64,000 nucleotides of DNA from positions 3,566,856-3,630,855 of the forward strand of contig OY282374.1 in assembly GCA_958295815.1 (NCBI GenBank). Reading direction: 5' to 3'. Positions within the stretch are counted from its first letter, which is position 1, and every line of letters starts with the position of its first letter. A program made the translations under genes and the position numbers. This stretch comes from Candidatus Poribacteria bacterium. Lineage in GTDB: Bacteria > Poribacteria > WGA-4E > WGA-3G. The notes beneath the pieces were generated by a model, which was not told the DNA's origin, made no database searches, and saw only the letters and a program-made list of their open reading frames with translations. Shown piece by piece: positions 51,781-60,492 of the stretch.

Positions 51781-52776
51781 ATGCGTATCATCTCTCAAAT
51801 CACAGAGCTACAGCTCCAACATCCCTTCAAAATTGCCCGCCGTGCGACAGACGCATACAGGCAGGTGATTTCTGTAGAGATTGATGGTGGCATTGGCGAA
51901 TCCGCACCGGCACGGTTTTATGGTGAAACTGTTGAAACAGTTCAGTTTGCATTGGGGACCATTGCACCCGCACTTCCCGACAACCTTGATGCAATCCATG
52001 ACGTGATGGCAACTGTTGACGCCACACTCGGCGGTAATTACGCCGCTAAATCCGCTATTGATATGGCTCTCCATGACCGACTCGGTAAAAAACTCGGTGT
52101 CCCGCTCTATCAGCTCTGGGGACTCAATCCGCATAAGACCCTTTACACGTCGTTTACCATTGGGCTTGATGAACCTGACGTGATGGCTGAGAAAACCAGA
52201 CAGGCTGAGATGTATCCCATCCTGAAGGTTAAACTCGGCACACCTCGCGATATTGAAATAATTCAGACACTCCGAGACGTAACGGATAAGCCTATCTACG
52301 TCGATGCCAATACAGCATGGACACCCAAAGAGGCGATCCGAAAGATTCGCGAACTTGCCCGATATGGTGTTGAATTGATAGAGCAGCCGACAAAACCTGA
52401 TGATTTGGAGGGACTCAAGTTTGTTCGTGAAAACAGCGAATTACCAATTATTGCCGATGAAAGCGTCAAGCGCACAAGTGATATTCCAGCCCTCGCCGAA
52501 TGCGTTGACGGCATCAACATCAAACTCGTCAAATGTGGTGGATTACTTGAGGCACACCGGATGATAAACGTTGCTCGCGCCCACGGCTTGCAGGTTATGA
52601 TCGGTTGTATGATAGAGAGTTCGCTCGGCATCACCGCCGCCGCGCACTTAACACCGCTCGTAGACTACGCCGATCTCGACGGGCATCTGCTCATAGCAAA
52701 CGATCCATATACTGGTGTAACTCTTGATAAAGGTAAACTGATACTACCAAAACATCCCGGCGTCGGGGTAAAATGA
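51781..52776 (+). CDS. Dipeptide epimerase (L-Ala-D/L-Glu epimerase-like, enolase superfamily)
   Basis: 331 residues. The N-terminal cap (LQHPFKIARRATDAY) is followed by the barrel: PILKVKLGTP with the K-x-K acid/base pair, YVDANTAW, ELIEQPT and IIADESVKR for the metal-binding Asp/Glu, and NIKLVKCGGLLEA with the opposite Lys. This fits Ala-Glu dipeptide epimerase, which recycles murein peptides. It starts one base after the amidase stop, so the pairing with a murein hydrolase supports that role. Other muconate-lactonising relatives share the fold. Confidence 0.88.
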   Translation: MRIISQITELQLQHPFKIARRATDAYRQVISVEIDGGIGESAPARFYGETVETVQFALGTIAPALPDNLDAIHDVMATVDATLGGNYAAKSAIDMALHDRLGKKLGVPLYQLWGLNPHKTLYTSFTIGLDEPDVMAEKTRQAEMYPILKVKLGTPRDIEIIQTLRDVTDKPIYVDANTAWTPKEAIRKIRELARYGVELIEQPTKPDDLEGLKFVRENSELPIIADESVKRTSDIPALAECVDGINIKLVKCGGLLEAHRMINVARAHGLQVMIGCMIESSLGITAAAHLTPLVDYADLDGHLLIANDPYTGVTLDKGKLILPKHPGVGVK

Positions 52777-52910
52777 GCGTTTTTTTAGTTATACATACAT
52801 CAACTATACCAAATGACATATCTCCCCTGCTGGCGAGGTATTCTACCACGTCCAGGCATAATGTATTGTTTATTCTAAAACTTACTATAAACCAAATGGA
52901 GAATTAAAAA

Positions 52911-53624
52911 ATGACAAACCAAAACCGCAATGTCCTCATCACCGGCGGCACCGGTATATTAGGGAGTGCCGTCACCAAAGCCTACCTCGCTCAGGGCGAC
53001 AACGTTGCCGTGACTTATCTCTTTGACGACGAAGTCGAACGCTTCAATCAATTCAACCCTGAACTCTTTGACGATGTTACCTTCCTGTTCGCGAACGTTA
53101 CCGAGGAAGCCGAGGTCCAGAAAACCATTCAGGAGTTCTTATCCAAATTCGGTCAGTTGGATGTCTTGATAAACATCGTCGGTGGGTTTGTAGGGGGCAT
53201 CCCAACCGCGGAACTTGAAGAGGATAGATGGGATTTCATGATGAATCTCAATCTCAAGTCCGTTTTTCTCTGTTGTAAGACTGCAATCCCACACATGACT
53301 GCACAAGGTTACGGAAAAATCATTAACGTCTCTGCACGCGCAGGCTTAAAAGGCGAGGCGGGTTTGAGTGCCTATTGTGTCTCCAAAGGCGGCGTACGCA
53401 CCTTGACGGAATCATTAGCTGCCGAAGTAATGGATTCAGGTGTAAATGTAAACGCCATCATGCCGAGTATAATGGACACACCCGCTAACCGTGAGGCTAT
53501 GCCGGAGGAAGAACATGATCGTTGGGTGGCTCCTGCCGATGTCGCCAAAGTGATCAGTTTTCTAACTTCCGATGATGCAACTATCATCAACGGTGCTGCC
53601 ATCCCTGTTTACGGCAGAGCCTAA
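52911..53624 (+). CDS. Short-chain dehydrogenase/reductase
   Basis: 237 residues. NVLITGGTGILGSAVTKAYL is the NAD(P)-binding glycine loop; INIVGGFVGG stands for the NNAG segment; KIINVSARAG supplies the catalytic Ser, and SAYCVSKGGVRTL the Tyr-x3-Lys. C-terminal LTSDDATIINGAAIPVYGRA is typical of 3-oxoacyl-ACP-reductase-like SDRs. GGAG precedes the ATG. Substrate unknown. A strong terminator follows. Confidence 0.88.
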   Translation: MTNQNRNVLITGGTGILGSAVTKAYLAQGDNVAVTYLFDDEVERFNQFNPELFDDVTFLFANVTEEAEVQKTIQEFLSKFGQLDVLINIVGGFVGGIPTAELEEDRWDFMMNLNLKSVFLCCKTAIPHMTAQGYGKIINVSARAGLKGEAGLSAYCVSKGGVRTLTESLAAEVMDSGVNVNAIMPSIMDTPANREAMPEEEHDRWVAPADVAKVISFLTSDDATIINGAAIPVYGRA

Positions 53625-53640
53625 TCCATTGACATCTTGT

Positions 53641-53670
53641 ACGGGCGGGCAACAACGTCCGCCCGTTTTT
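53641..53670 (+). terminator. Rho-independent terminator after the SDR gene
   Basis: ACGGGCGGGC (53641-53650) pairs with GTCCGCCCGT (53657-53666, one wobble) followed by TTTTT. Confidence 0.85.
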
Positions 53671-53746
53671 CGTAAAGCCAAAATCCATCCTTATCCTACC
53701 CACGCAGCCTACGCATTTTCCACATTACCACACACAAGATTCACTC

Positions 53747-53863
53747 TTTGTAGGAGGGGTTTGTAACCCCGATAGTTTGCGAGACTTACTCTTTGTAGGA
53801 GAGGTTTGTAACCCTGATGCTTTACGAGACTTACTCTTTGTAGGAGGGGTTTGTACCCCCGAT
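53747..53863 (+). repeat. Three tandem Family A repeats with 45-base period
   Basis: Units begin at 53747, 53792 and 53837, each TTTGTAGGAG then G(G/A)GGTTTGTA and ending CCGAT or CTGAT, separated by GAGACTTACTC-type spacers. The second unit has matching changes in both arms (GAGG and CCCT), giving G-T pairing. Confidence 0.8.
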
Positions 53864-53940
53864 GCTTTACTTTAAAGGAACTTTTTTGAGTTTAAGGTTA
53901 GTACATATATATCTATTTATCCTTTTAACCCTGTACTGTT

Positions 53941-53978
53941 TTGTGCAATGCCCGAATCGGTTTGCACAATTTCGGGCA
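53941..53978. promoter_or_regulatory. Interleaved inverted repeats (H-type pseudoknot or switch candidate)
   Basis: TTGTGCAA (53941-53948) pairs with TTGCACAA (53962-53969), and TGCCCGAA (53949-53956) with TTCGGGCA (53971-53978). The two perfect 8-bp pairs interleave with almost no free bases, so they form either a pseudoknot or two mutually exclusive hairpins. About 140 bases before the VWA gene. Confidence 0.5.
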
Positions 53979-54117
53979 GTTTAGCGATAAACTACTTCAA
54001 AATTCGCCTATATTGGCATTTCGGAGGGTGGCACATAAATTGCTTATATACCATACAAGACTTGTAATAGCGTAGCAAACTTTCAAACCACTATGGAGAT
54101 TTTGGAGGTAATAGACA

Positions 54118-55932
54118 ATGCGTATTAAAAGACTTTCAGGGATGCTTATGATTTCGGTGGCACTCCACTTAACCATCATACTTATCATAGGACTCTCTTT
54201 GAGGACACAGGACCGGCAGTTCAAAGACCTTCTTGGTACAGAAATCCTTTTGTTTCAAGAATCAGCAAAACCAAAGCTGCGTAAGTCACCGACAAATGCC
54301 CTACCTATAAGGAATGCTATACCGCGAGCATTTCCGATAATGTCGAACCAGCCAGACCGTGACATCTCTCGTGTTGGTGCCCCTCGTGCTATGGAGCAGT
54401 CTCAGCCTATGTCTATACCGAGAGCATCTCAATCGTCGCAAGCAGTGTTGAACTCGCCGGAGGGTACTGCTCGTGTCGTGAAGTCTCGACCTATACCGCG
54501 AGCACCTCAGGCAATGTTGAACCCGCCGAACGGTGTCCCCTATGGTGATGTCTTCTTTACAGGACACGATACCAATCCGTTTATTGATACAGAGGACGAC
54601 AAGCTTTCTACATTTGGCATGGATGTAGATACCGCTTCATATACCGTCACGCGGCGTTATCTCCGAGACGGTCACCTTCCACCATCAGAAGCAGTACGCC
54701 TCGAAGAATTTGTTAACGCATTTGATTACAATTACGCGCCGCCAGAGGATGAGGCGTTTGCTATCCATCTTGAAGGTGCACCTTCAAGGTTTGGTGAAGG
54801 CAAACGCCTCCAATTGCTACGCATCGGCATTCAAGGTCGTGTTATTCCAGACACTGACCGCAAGGACGCCATACTTACCTTTGTAATTGATGTCTCTGGC
54901 TCGATGCGTATGGAAAATCGGTTGGAGTTGGTAAAACGAGCATTAACCCTTTTGGTCGAGCGACTTCGTCCAGCGGATAAGATTGGTCTCGTTGTCTACG
55001 GTTCCAATGCTCGCGTCGTCCTTCCACATACCAGCGTTGTAAATCGAGAGCATATCTTGACCGCAATCCAAGCACTCGCGACAGGAGGGGCGACCAATGC
55101 AGAGGCAGGACTTCGGATGGGATATAAACTCGCAATCCAAAACTCAGAGCCCAATTACATCAATCGTGTAATTCTGTGTTCAGATGGTGTCGCGAACGTC
55201 GGACAAACTGGTTCCGATGAAATTCTCAAGGAAATACGCTCCTATGTTAAGGAAGGTGTAACACTAACAACGGTGGGTTTCGGGATGGGTAATTACAACG
55301 ATACCCTCATGGAGCAGCTTGCAAACAATGGAAACGGTAGTTATGCTTATGTTGATACACTCAGCGAAGCAAAACGGATCTTTGTGGAGAATCTGACAGG
55401 CACACTACAAGTCATTGCAAAGGATGCTAAAATCCAAGTCGAGTTTAACCCAGAAAACGTCAGTCGGTTTCGGCTACTCGGGTATGAAAACCGAAGACTC
55501 GCACATGAAGATTTTCGTGATGACGCTGTAGACGCTGGTGAAGTCGGTGCAGGGCATAGTGTCACCGCGCTCTATGAAATTAAGCTCCAGAAAAATGCTG
55601 ACGGCAAACTCGCTACTGTCTCTATTCGGCATGAAAATCCAGACACAGGAAATGTAACAGAAGTAAATAAGTCGATTTCCACGGATACCTTGAAGGGAAC
55701 ATTTGAAGAGACAACGCCTGCATTCCAACTGGCGACTTCCATTGCTGAATTCGCCGAAATTCTACGTGGCAGTTTCTGGGCACAAGAGGGAAGTTTAGAA
55801 GTTGTACGTGAGACACTTAAAGAAGTGTTACCAAATATTGACACGAAAACGCCAGAGCACCGCATGAGAAACGAAGAACTGCTGAGTCTTGTCCGTAAAG
55901 CACACCGCTTTAAGGAAGAAAAGGAAGGATAG
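54118..55932 (+). CDS. Von Willebrand factor type A protein, YfbK-like, membrane-anchored
   Basis: 604 residues. An N-terminal helix (MLMISVALHLTIILIIGLSL), similar to TonB/energy-coupling anchors, is followed by a Pro/Arg/Ser-rich linker with repeats (SIPRASQSSQAVLN, PIPRAPQAMLN). Then an N-terminal YfbK-type domain (TFGMDVDTASYTVTRRYL), the VWA domain with the MIDAS set (DVSGSM near residue 258, ATGGATNAEAG, ILCSDGVANVG) and a C-terminal DUF3520-like domain (FWAQEGSLEVV). Likely a calcium/magnesium-binding adhesion or assembly factor in the periplasm. A strong TTTGGAGG lies before the ATG. Confidence 0.85.
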   Translation: MRIKRLSGMLMISVALHLTIILIIGLSLRTQDRQFKDLLGTEILLFQESAKPKLRKSPTNALPIRNAIPRAFPIMSNQPDRDISRVGAPRAMEQSQPMSIPRASQSSQAVLNSPEGTARVVKSRPIPRAPQAMLNPPNGVPYGDVFFTGHDTNPFIDTEDDKLSTFGMDVDTASYTVTRRYLRDGHLPPSEAVRLEEFVNAFDYNYAPPEDEAFAIHLEGAPSRFGEGKRLQLLRIGIQGRVIPDTDRKDAILTFVIDVSGSMRMENRLELVKRALTLLVERLRPADKIGLVVYGSNARVVLPHTSVVNREHILTAIQALATGGATNAEAGLRMGYKLAIQNSEPNYINRVILCSDGVANVGQTGSDEILKEIRSYVKEGVTLTTVGFGMGNYNDTLMEQLANNGNGSYAYVDTLSEAKRIFVENLTGTLQVIAKDAKIQVEFNPENVSRFRLLGYENRRLAHEDFRDDAVDAGEVGAGHSVTALYEIKLQKNADGKLATVSIRHENPDTGNVTEVNKSISTDTLKGTFEETTPAFQLATSIAEFAEILRGSFWAQEGSLEVVRETLKEVLPNIDTKTPEHRMRNEELLSLVRKAHRFKEEKEG

Positions 55933-56027
55933 TCTGTTTTTCATAGGACAATTTCAGTGCTTGCTTACCACAACCGAAATGCCCCTGTGCTAAAATGCTT
56001 ATGAGAACATGGTGTTCAAATGCGACT

Positions 56028-57410
56028 TTACTGGCGAAACGGCTTTTCGAGCTGCGTCTGCATAACTCTCTCTAAAATTTGTAGGCGCAACGCCGTTTCA
56101 ACATCCGCTACCTCAGATTTACCAGCGAGGTTACGCGTTTCATCTGGATCGTTTTGGACATCGAACAAGAGGTAGACTTCGCCATCTGAGTTGATGGCAG
56201 CCTTCCACTCCTGATTTAACAACATAATCTCACCCTGTAACTCAGAGATCGCAAAGTCTCGATGTGTCGTTTCGGGATCCGCTAACACTGGACACAACGA
56301 TTTTCCAAATTGACGATGTTGCAATTCGCCATCTGCCAATTCGACGAGTGTTGGACCGATGTCAATCCATTCGACGGGAGTGTCACAAGTGGTTCCTGCG
56401 TTTGAATTATCAGGCGTTCGCACGAGCATCGGTATCCTGACTGCACCATTGAGGAAGTTGCTTTTGTAGATGAGTCCGTGATCACCGTTCATTTCGCCGT
56501 GGTCTGAGGTATGAACGATGAGGGTGTTTTCAAGTTCACCACGTGATGCAATTGCATCGAGAATCTCACCGATCTGGTCATCAATGAGCGTGACATTACC
56601 GGCGTAATTAGCACGCAATCTCCCAATTTCGCCGGGTTCAAAGGTAGGATTCACCCGCTGCATAAGTCTATCTAAGTGTCCGTGTGGACGTTCCCCAGCA
56701 GCCGGGCGCGGAATAGCAGGTGGCATGTCTTCTGGGTCATACATACTCGCGTAGGGTTCCGGCGTATCCCACGGCTCATGCGGTCCCCCAAAACTCACCC
56801 AACAGCACCAAGGCTCTTCTCGATCGTAGTTTTGCAGATACTGCTTTGCCTGTTGTCCCACATAGACATCAGCGTAATCTTCAAGTCCCAGCGTAGATGG
56901 ACGGACGAGGTGTGGTTTCGTGCTGAATCGTTCGCGATAATCGGCGCGGTAGGCGTCCCATAACCCTTTCGCTTCCCACTCCGCTGTCATGTGCGACAAG
57001 ACCTTCGCACTTGCCCGAGGTCCACCGATCTCGTTCACATCGTCCAATCCGTAAGCATTCATTAACCCTTCACGTTCTCGCAGATCGCCATTGTGTGGAT
57101 GGAGGTGTGTTTTTCCAAAAAGACTCGTACGGTAACCCGCATCCCGCACCGCTTGCATCCATGTCGGTGTTTCAGCAGACATCTGATGGTTCATATTATC
57201 CCAGACACCGGTATTGTGTGGATACAAGCCTGTCGCCAGGCTGAGGCGTGTTGGGATACAGACCGGTGAGGTCGTGGCGCAATTGGTGAACTGAATGCCT
57301 TCACTCGCGATGCGGTCTAAATTCGGGGTCTGCACCCAATTGCCGCTACATCCCATCGCGTCCCATCGCTGCTGATCTGTCATCAGGAGAAGGATATTCG
57401 GTGTTCCCAT
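56028..57410 (-). CDS. Sulfatase (type I, formylglycine-dependent)
   Basis: 460 residues, alkaline-phosphatase-fold hydrolase of sulfate esters. NILLLMTDQQRWDAMGCSG holds the N-terminal metal Asps; SPVCIPTRLSLATG is the C-x-P-x-R motif whose Cys becomes formylglycine; FGKTHLHPHNG and HTSDHGEMNGDHGL give later active-site residues. No signal peptide is seen. Start ATG 57410 lies 2 bases after the stop of the TIM-barrel gene, which supplies its ribosome site. Substrate probably a sulfated sugar. Confidence 0.92.
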   Translation of the reverse strand: MGTPNILLLMTDQQRWDAMGCSGNWVQTPNLDRIASEGIQFTNCATTSPVCIPTRLSLATGLYPHNTGVWDNMNHQMSAETPTWMQAVRDAGYRTSLFGKTHLHPHNGDLREREGLMNAYGLDDVNEIGGPRASAKVLSHMTAEWEAKGLWDAYRADYRERFSTKPHLVRPSTLGLEDYADVYVGQQAKQYLQNYDREEPWCCWVSFGGPHEPWDTPEPYASMYDPEDMPPAIPRPAAGERPHGHLDRLMQRVNPTFEPGEIGRLRANYAGNVTLIDDQIGEILDAIASRGELENTLIVHTSDHGEMNGDHGLIYKSNFLNGAVRIPMLVRTPDNSNAGTTCDTPVEWIDIGPTLVELADGELQHRQFGKSLCPVLADPETTHRDFAISELQGEIMLLNQEWKAAINSDGEVYLLFDVQNDPDETRNLAGKSEVADVETALRLQILERVMQTQLEKPFRQ

Positions 57411-57412
57411 AA

Positions 57413-58252
57413 TTACCTTTCAATACCTGCTTCCGTAAAAGCACGCGACAAGGTCTCGTAGGAGAGCGTCGCAGCGGCAAGCGGATCGTAATCCTCGCGC
57501 CCTTGCACCATAAAACTCACCTCAGCCGTAATAAACCCATCATAACCGTGTGCCTGCATCTCTTTGAGGTAGTGGACATAATCGAAAGGACCTTCGCCAG
57601 GGATGAGGAACTCATGATTAGGAGCAGTGCCACGTTGGTCCTTAACGTGCGTATGTGCTGATACTGGAGCCAACGCCGCTACCGTCTCCTCTGTCGGCAT
57701 ACCGATAATATCAAAATGGCTGATGTCGAAGTTAACCTTGAGATACGGTGAGTTAACAATATCTAAAAGTTCAAGTACCTTCACAGGCGTGTCAATGATT
57801 GCACCAACGTGTGGTTCCATAGCGATGGTAACACCGCGCGATGCACCATAATCGACGAGTTCTCCGACCCGCTCCGCCAGGAAATCTTTTTTCATATCCC
57901 AGTCGTCTGGCTTTCCGCCGGGGGTAGTATTAACTGCGGGCAGTTCATCTCCCTGTGCGAGTTCAACAGCTAAATCGACACCACCTTTGAGTCGCCACAT
58001 ATTTTTCGCATGCGTCTCTGAATCTGTTTCCAGCAAACTCGAATGTGCTGCTATTGCGGGGAGTGCCAGATTGTGATCTTTCAAAAGAGCAGCAATTCGT
58101 TTCCGTTCCGCAGCGTCAAGCGTGCTGAGTTCAGTGCTAAATCGCGGGATAATCGTGAGTTCAAGTCCATCGTATCCGAGGTTCGCAATGTGGGAAATAG
58201 CGGTATCTATTGGAACCGTAGGCATACCCCATGTACTATATCCGATTTTCAT
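57413..58252 (-). CDS. Sugar phosphate isomerase/epimerase-like TIM-barrel protein
   Basis: 279 residues of the xylose-isomerase-like AP-endonuclease-2 fold: IGYSTWGMPTVPIDTAI start, IANLGYDGLELTIIPRF, then VTIAMEPHVGAIIDTP, LKVNFDISHFDIIGMP, SAHTHVKDQRG and FITAEVSFMV, which carry the usual Glu/Asp/His metal ligands. It is translated before the sulfatase with a 2-base gap, suggesting they act on the same sugar pathway. AGGAG lies before the ATG. Exact reaction unknown. Confidence 0.85.
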   Translation of the reverse strand: MKIGYSTWGMPTVPIDTAISHIANLGYDGLELTIIPRFSTELSTLDAAERKRIAALLKDHNLALPAIAAHSSLLETDSETHAKNMWRLKGGVDLAVELAQGDELPAVNTTPGGKPDDWDMKKDFLAERVGELVDYGASRGVTIAMEPHVGAIIDTPVKVLELLDIVNSPYLKVNFDISHFDIIGMPTEETVAALAPVSAHTHVKDQRGTAPNHEFLIPGEGPFDYVHYLKEMQAHGYDGFITAEVSFMVQGREDYDPLAAATLSYETLSRAFTEAGIER

Positions 58253-58317
58253 GTAATTTTCTCCTAAGTTCTAACAGGGAGAAGGGCAAATGCCGCTGTA
58301 TTTACCCTACAAGATCG

Positions 58318-59010
58318 TCAAAAAATTGAACCGAGCCAATCGTTTATCAGGAAACCGACACGGTGAATCAAGAGCGCAACACGTCCCATAACTGTATTAC
58401 CAAACGCCGCACCGAAGCCTATCATAAGAAAGGCAATGCCGACTTTTGATAACCACCCAACAGGGCCTTGGTGTTCCACAGAAAAGAAGAAATAGACCAG
58501 CGTACAAATCAAACCTATAGTTATCAGGATTGCTCCAACAATATCCCCGGTAGACAGTGAGCCTGCATGCATTGCTGCAAATGGCGTAAGTGTGCCGTAT
58601 GTCTGTTCAAAAATAGATGCTTGTAGCACGTTGGGAATAGCAGCGCCAGCTGTAAAACCAATCAGAATAGCGATAGGATACCGGATAAGCCACGTATGCC
58701 GTGGGGACAACCGAGCGAAAAAAAGCAAACCAATACCAATCGGAATTATTTTGAATAAACCGCTGAGTGCTTCTTTTGTTTCTGGTGTGCCTTCGCTTGT
58801 CAGTTCAGACTGGAGAGCATTCACCCCTTCAGACAAAGGTTCCCAAGCTAACGGGATAAATCCTTGATGGATCGTAACGACAATGCTATATCCAACCGAT
58901 AAGCCGATAAAGAGGTGTTCTGCAAACCGATAGAATGGGTTGTCACGGTAAAGGAAACTGAAAATACATAAAGTCAAAAAAGCCGCAATCCAGATACCAA
59001 GAACTTCCAT
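58318..59010 (-). CDS. Polytopic membrane protein, fourth gene of the DUF6754 operon
   Basis: 230 residues with about six to seven helices (LGIWIAAFLTLCIFSFLY, AEHLFIGLSVGYSIVVTIHQ, IIPIGIGLLFFARL, YPIAILIGFTAGAAIPNVL, IVGAILITIGLICTLVYFFF, VGIAFLMIGFGAAFGNTVMG). A conserved-looking NPFYRFAEHLFIGLS segment sits in the first cytosolic loop. I do not recognise a family with known function. The longer frame from 59058 was rejected: GAGGAG lies right before 59010. Only 4 bases separate it from the previous stop. Confidence 0.75.
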   Translation of the reverse strand: MEVLGIWIAAFLTLCIFSFLYRDNPFYRFAEHLFIGLSVGYSIVVTIHQGFIPLAWEPLSEGVNALQSELTSEGTPETKEALSGLFKIIPIGIGLLFFARLSPRHTWLIRYPIAILIGFTAGAAIPNVLQASIFEQTYGTLTPFAAMHAGSLSTGDIVGAILITIGLICTLVYFFFSVEHQGPVGWLSKVGIAFLMIGFGAAFGNTVMGRVALLIHRVGFLINDWLGSIF

Positions 59011-59014
59011 CAAG

Positions 59015-59830
59015 TTACTCCTCTCGTCGTCGCTGAATGAAGAATGCGATATTGCCAAGAGCGACCAGACCGATAATCAAAAGATGCACAAAGGATGCTG
59101 TGTTTAGACCTATAGTGCCATCTCCAGGCGCATTTAAGAGTTTCTCGTACTCAGTAGCTCCCAGATAACCCGGCATAAACCCAACCAATTGATTAGTTTG
59201 CAAGTACGGATACATTTGGGCGATAATAACACCGGTAACACCCGCAGCAATTTTCAAATTGTATCTCGTGTTGGCATAAATGATCCACGCTTCCGTTGAA
59301 CTGCCAGCGGCAAGGTCAAGCAGCAAGTCAATCTGGTCGTAGTTTGTGATGTTTTCCATCATCGGAATTTCGGCAATTGCCGTTCCATGGTAATCCGTCT
59401 CAAAAACACCAGCGATATTAGTCCCCATCCCGAGGATAACCTGCAATGCTCCAGGTCGGTACCCCAGAAAGGTGTAATCCTCTCCATAGACTGCCCCGTT
59501 TTCTGTAGCGATCTTTTGCATCAGTTTATCTGCTAAGGTTGGCATATTCGCATAAAGTGTTATTCCGATGACTCTCACGTCTTTATTAAAACAATGTTGC
59601 AGCACCGCTTTTGCCATCGGTTCTGGTTCCGCTAAAGAGGAAGGACCGTAATCAAAAGCCATTATAATAGTCGATCCTGGGGGGAGTTCGTCAATATAGT
59701 CGTAGAGTTTCTGTGTAGGTTCCGCCACTCGGGTCGGTAGCCTGATCGGGATAAGGGTCGGAATGATAACGACTACGGCAACCAATACAAAAATTATTCG
59801 CCGATCTATATTCATCAGTTTTTCAAACAT
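59015..59830 (-). CDS. Membrane-anchored protein of unknown function, third gene of the DUF6754 operon
   Basis: 271 residues: an N-terminal helix (RIIFVLVAVVVIIPTLIPI), a large soluble alpha/beta domain outside the cytosol (IIMAFDYGPSSLAEPEPMAK, VIGITLYANMPTLADKLMQK, GYRPGALQVILGMGTNIAGV, IIYANTRYNLKIAAGVTGVI) and a C-terminal helix (FVHLLIIGLVALGNIAFFI) ending in a basic tail. The repeated strand-helix units look Rossmann-like, but no named domain is recognised. Gap of 3 bases from the upstream gene. Confidence 0.72.
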   Translation of the reverse strand: MFEKLMNIDRRIIFVLVAVVVIIPTLIPIRLPTRVAEPTQKLYDYIDELPPGSTIIMAFDYGPSSLAEPEPMAKAVLQHCFNKDVRVIGITLYANMPTLADKLMQKIATENGAVYGEDYTFLGYRPGALQVILGMGTNIAGVFETDYHGTAIAEIPMMENITNYDQIDLLLDLAAGSSTEAWIIYANTRYNLKIAAGVTGVIIAQMYPYLQTNQLVGFMPGYLGATEYEKLLNAPGDGTIGLNTASFVHLLIIGLVALGNIAFFIQRRREE

Positions 59831-59833
59831 TCG

Positions 59834-60484
59834 CTAATCTCCTCCCCCTAAGTATGAGCGTTCAATTCCCAAGATAATCCGAATTGACTGTGAAATCACA
59901 CCCAAGCTCACACCGAGGATAATACCACGCCGCGACGCAAGATTCGGGATATCTAAAATCCATTGACGTACTTTTGAAGCACCGTCTTCCATCGGTAGCC
60001 ACGACAGAACGCTATTCCATATGAGGTCGCCTACCGGCACATTTCCCATCATTACAATCAAGGCAGTAATAAGGAGCAACGTTGCCTCAAATGTCCGAGC
60101 CCTGAAAGCACGATACGCCGCTGAAGCTATAAAGAAGGCGAGTAAGGAAAACATCGTCGCATCCATCGGGACTTGAAGGTTGTTGTATAGCCACTCAACA
60201 TAAGAATTTTGTGGACCAAGAGGAATACCTATTAATACCATAACTGCCATACCCAGAAAAACAACGAGACTGTATTGCCAATGCTCCGTGCGGCGTTGAA
60301 TTCGTGTCATGTGGGTCTGGATGAGTGTCGCTACTGCTAAAATCAACGCGAAGGGGTTTATTATAAGATTCCAATTAATAACCTCTCTATAAACCCCTTG
60401 AGAGTATGAATGTGGACTAAACTGAGTAAGGATCATCACTATGCCAAAAAGAAAACAGAGTGCTAAGGGTACTTGTCGCTTCAT
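59834..60484 (-). CDS. Polytopic membrane protein, second gene of the DUF6754 operon
   Basis: 216 residues with about six helices (VPLALCFLFGIVMILTQF, LIINPFALILAVATLIQT, YSLVVFLGMAVMVLIGIP, TMFSLLAFFIASAAYRAF, ATLLLITALIVMMGNVPVG, RGIILGVSLGVISQSIRI). No functional family recognised. A longer frame from 60526 was rejected because TAGGAGG stands just before 60484. Its start is 8 bases after the stop of the first gene. Confidence 0.72.
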   Translation of the reverse strand: MKRQVPLALCFLFGIVMILTQFSPHSYSQGVYREVINWNLIINPFALILAVATLIQTHMTRIQRRTEHWQYSLVVFLGMAVMVLIGIPLGPQNSYVEWLYNNLQVPMDATMFSLLAFFIASAAYRAFRARTFEATLLLITALIVMMGNVPVGDLIWNSVLSWLPMEDGASKVRQWILDIPNLASRRGIILGVSLGVISQSIRIILGIERSYLGGGD

Positions 60485-60492
60485 AAAGCCTC

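Larger units (their letters stand above)
53625..54117. other. Gene-free region before the VWA gene
   Basis: Contains the SDR terminator, three 45-base tandem Family A repeats (53747-53863), an interleaved inverted-repeat element (53941-53978) and AT-rich sequence leading to the VWA start. No coding frame recognised. Confidence 0.6.

Noticed and set aside
53747..53863. Three-unit repeat as a CRISPR array
   Set aside because: Spacers are nearly identical, units are imperfect hairpins of Family A, and no cas genes are present.
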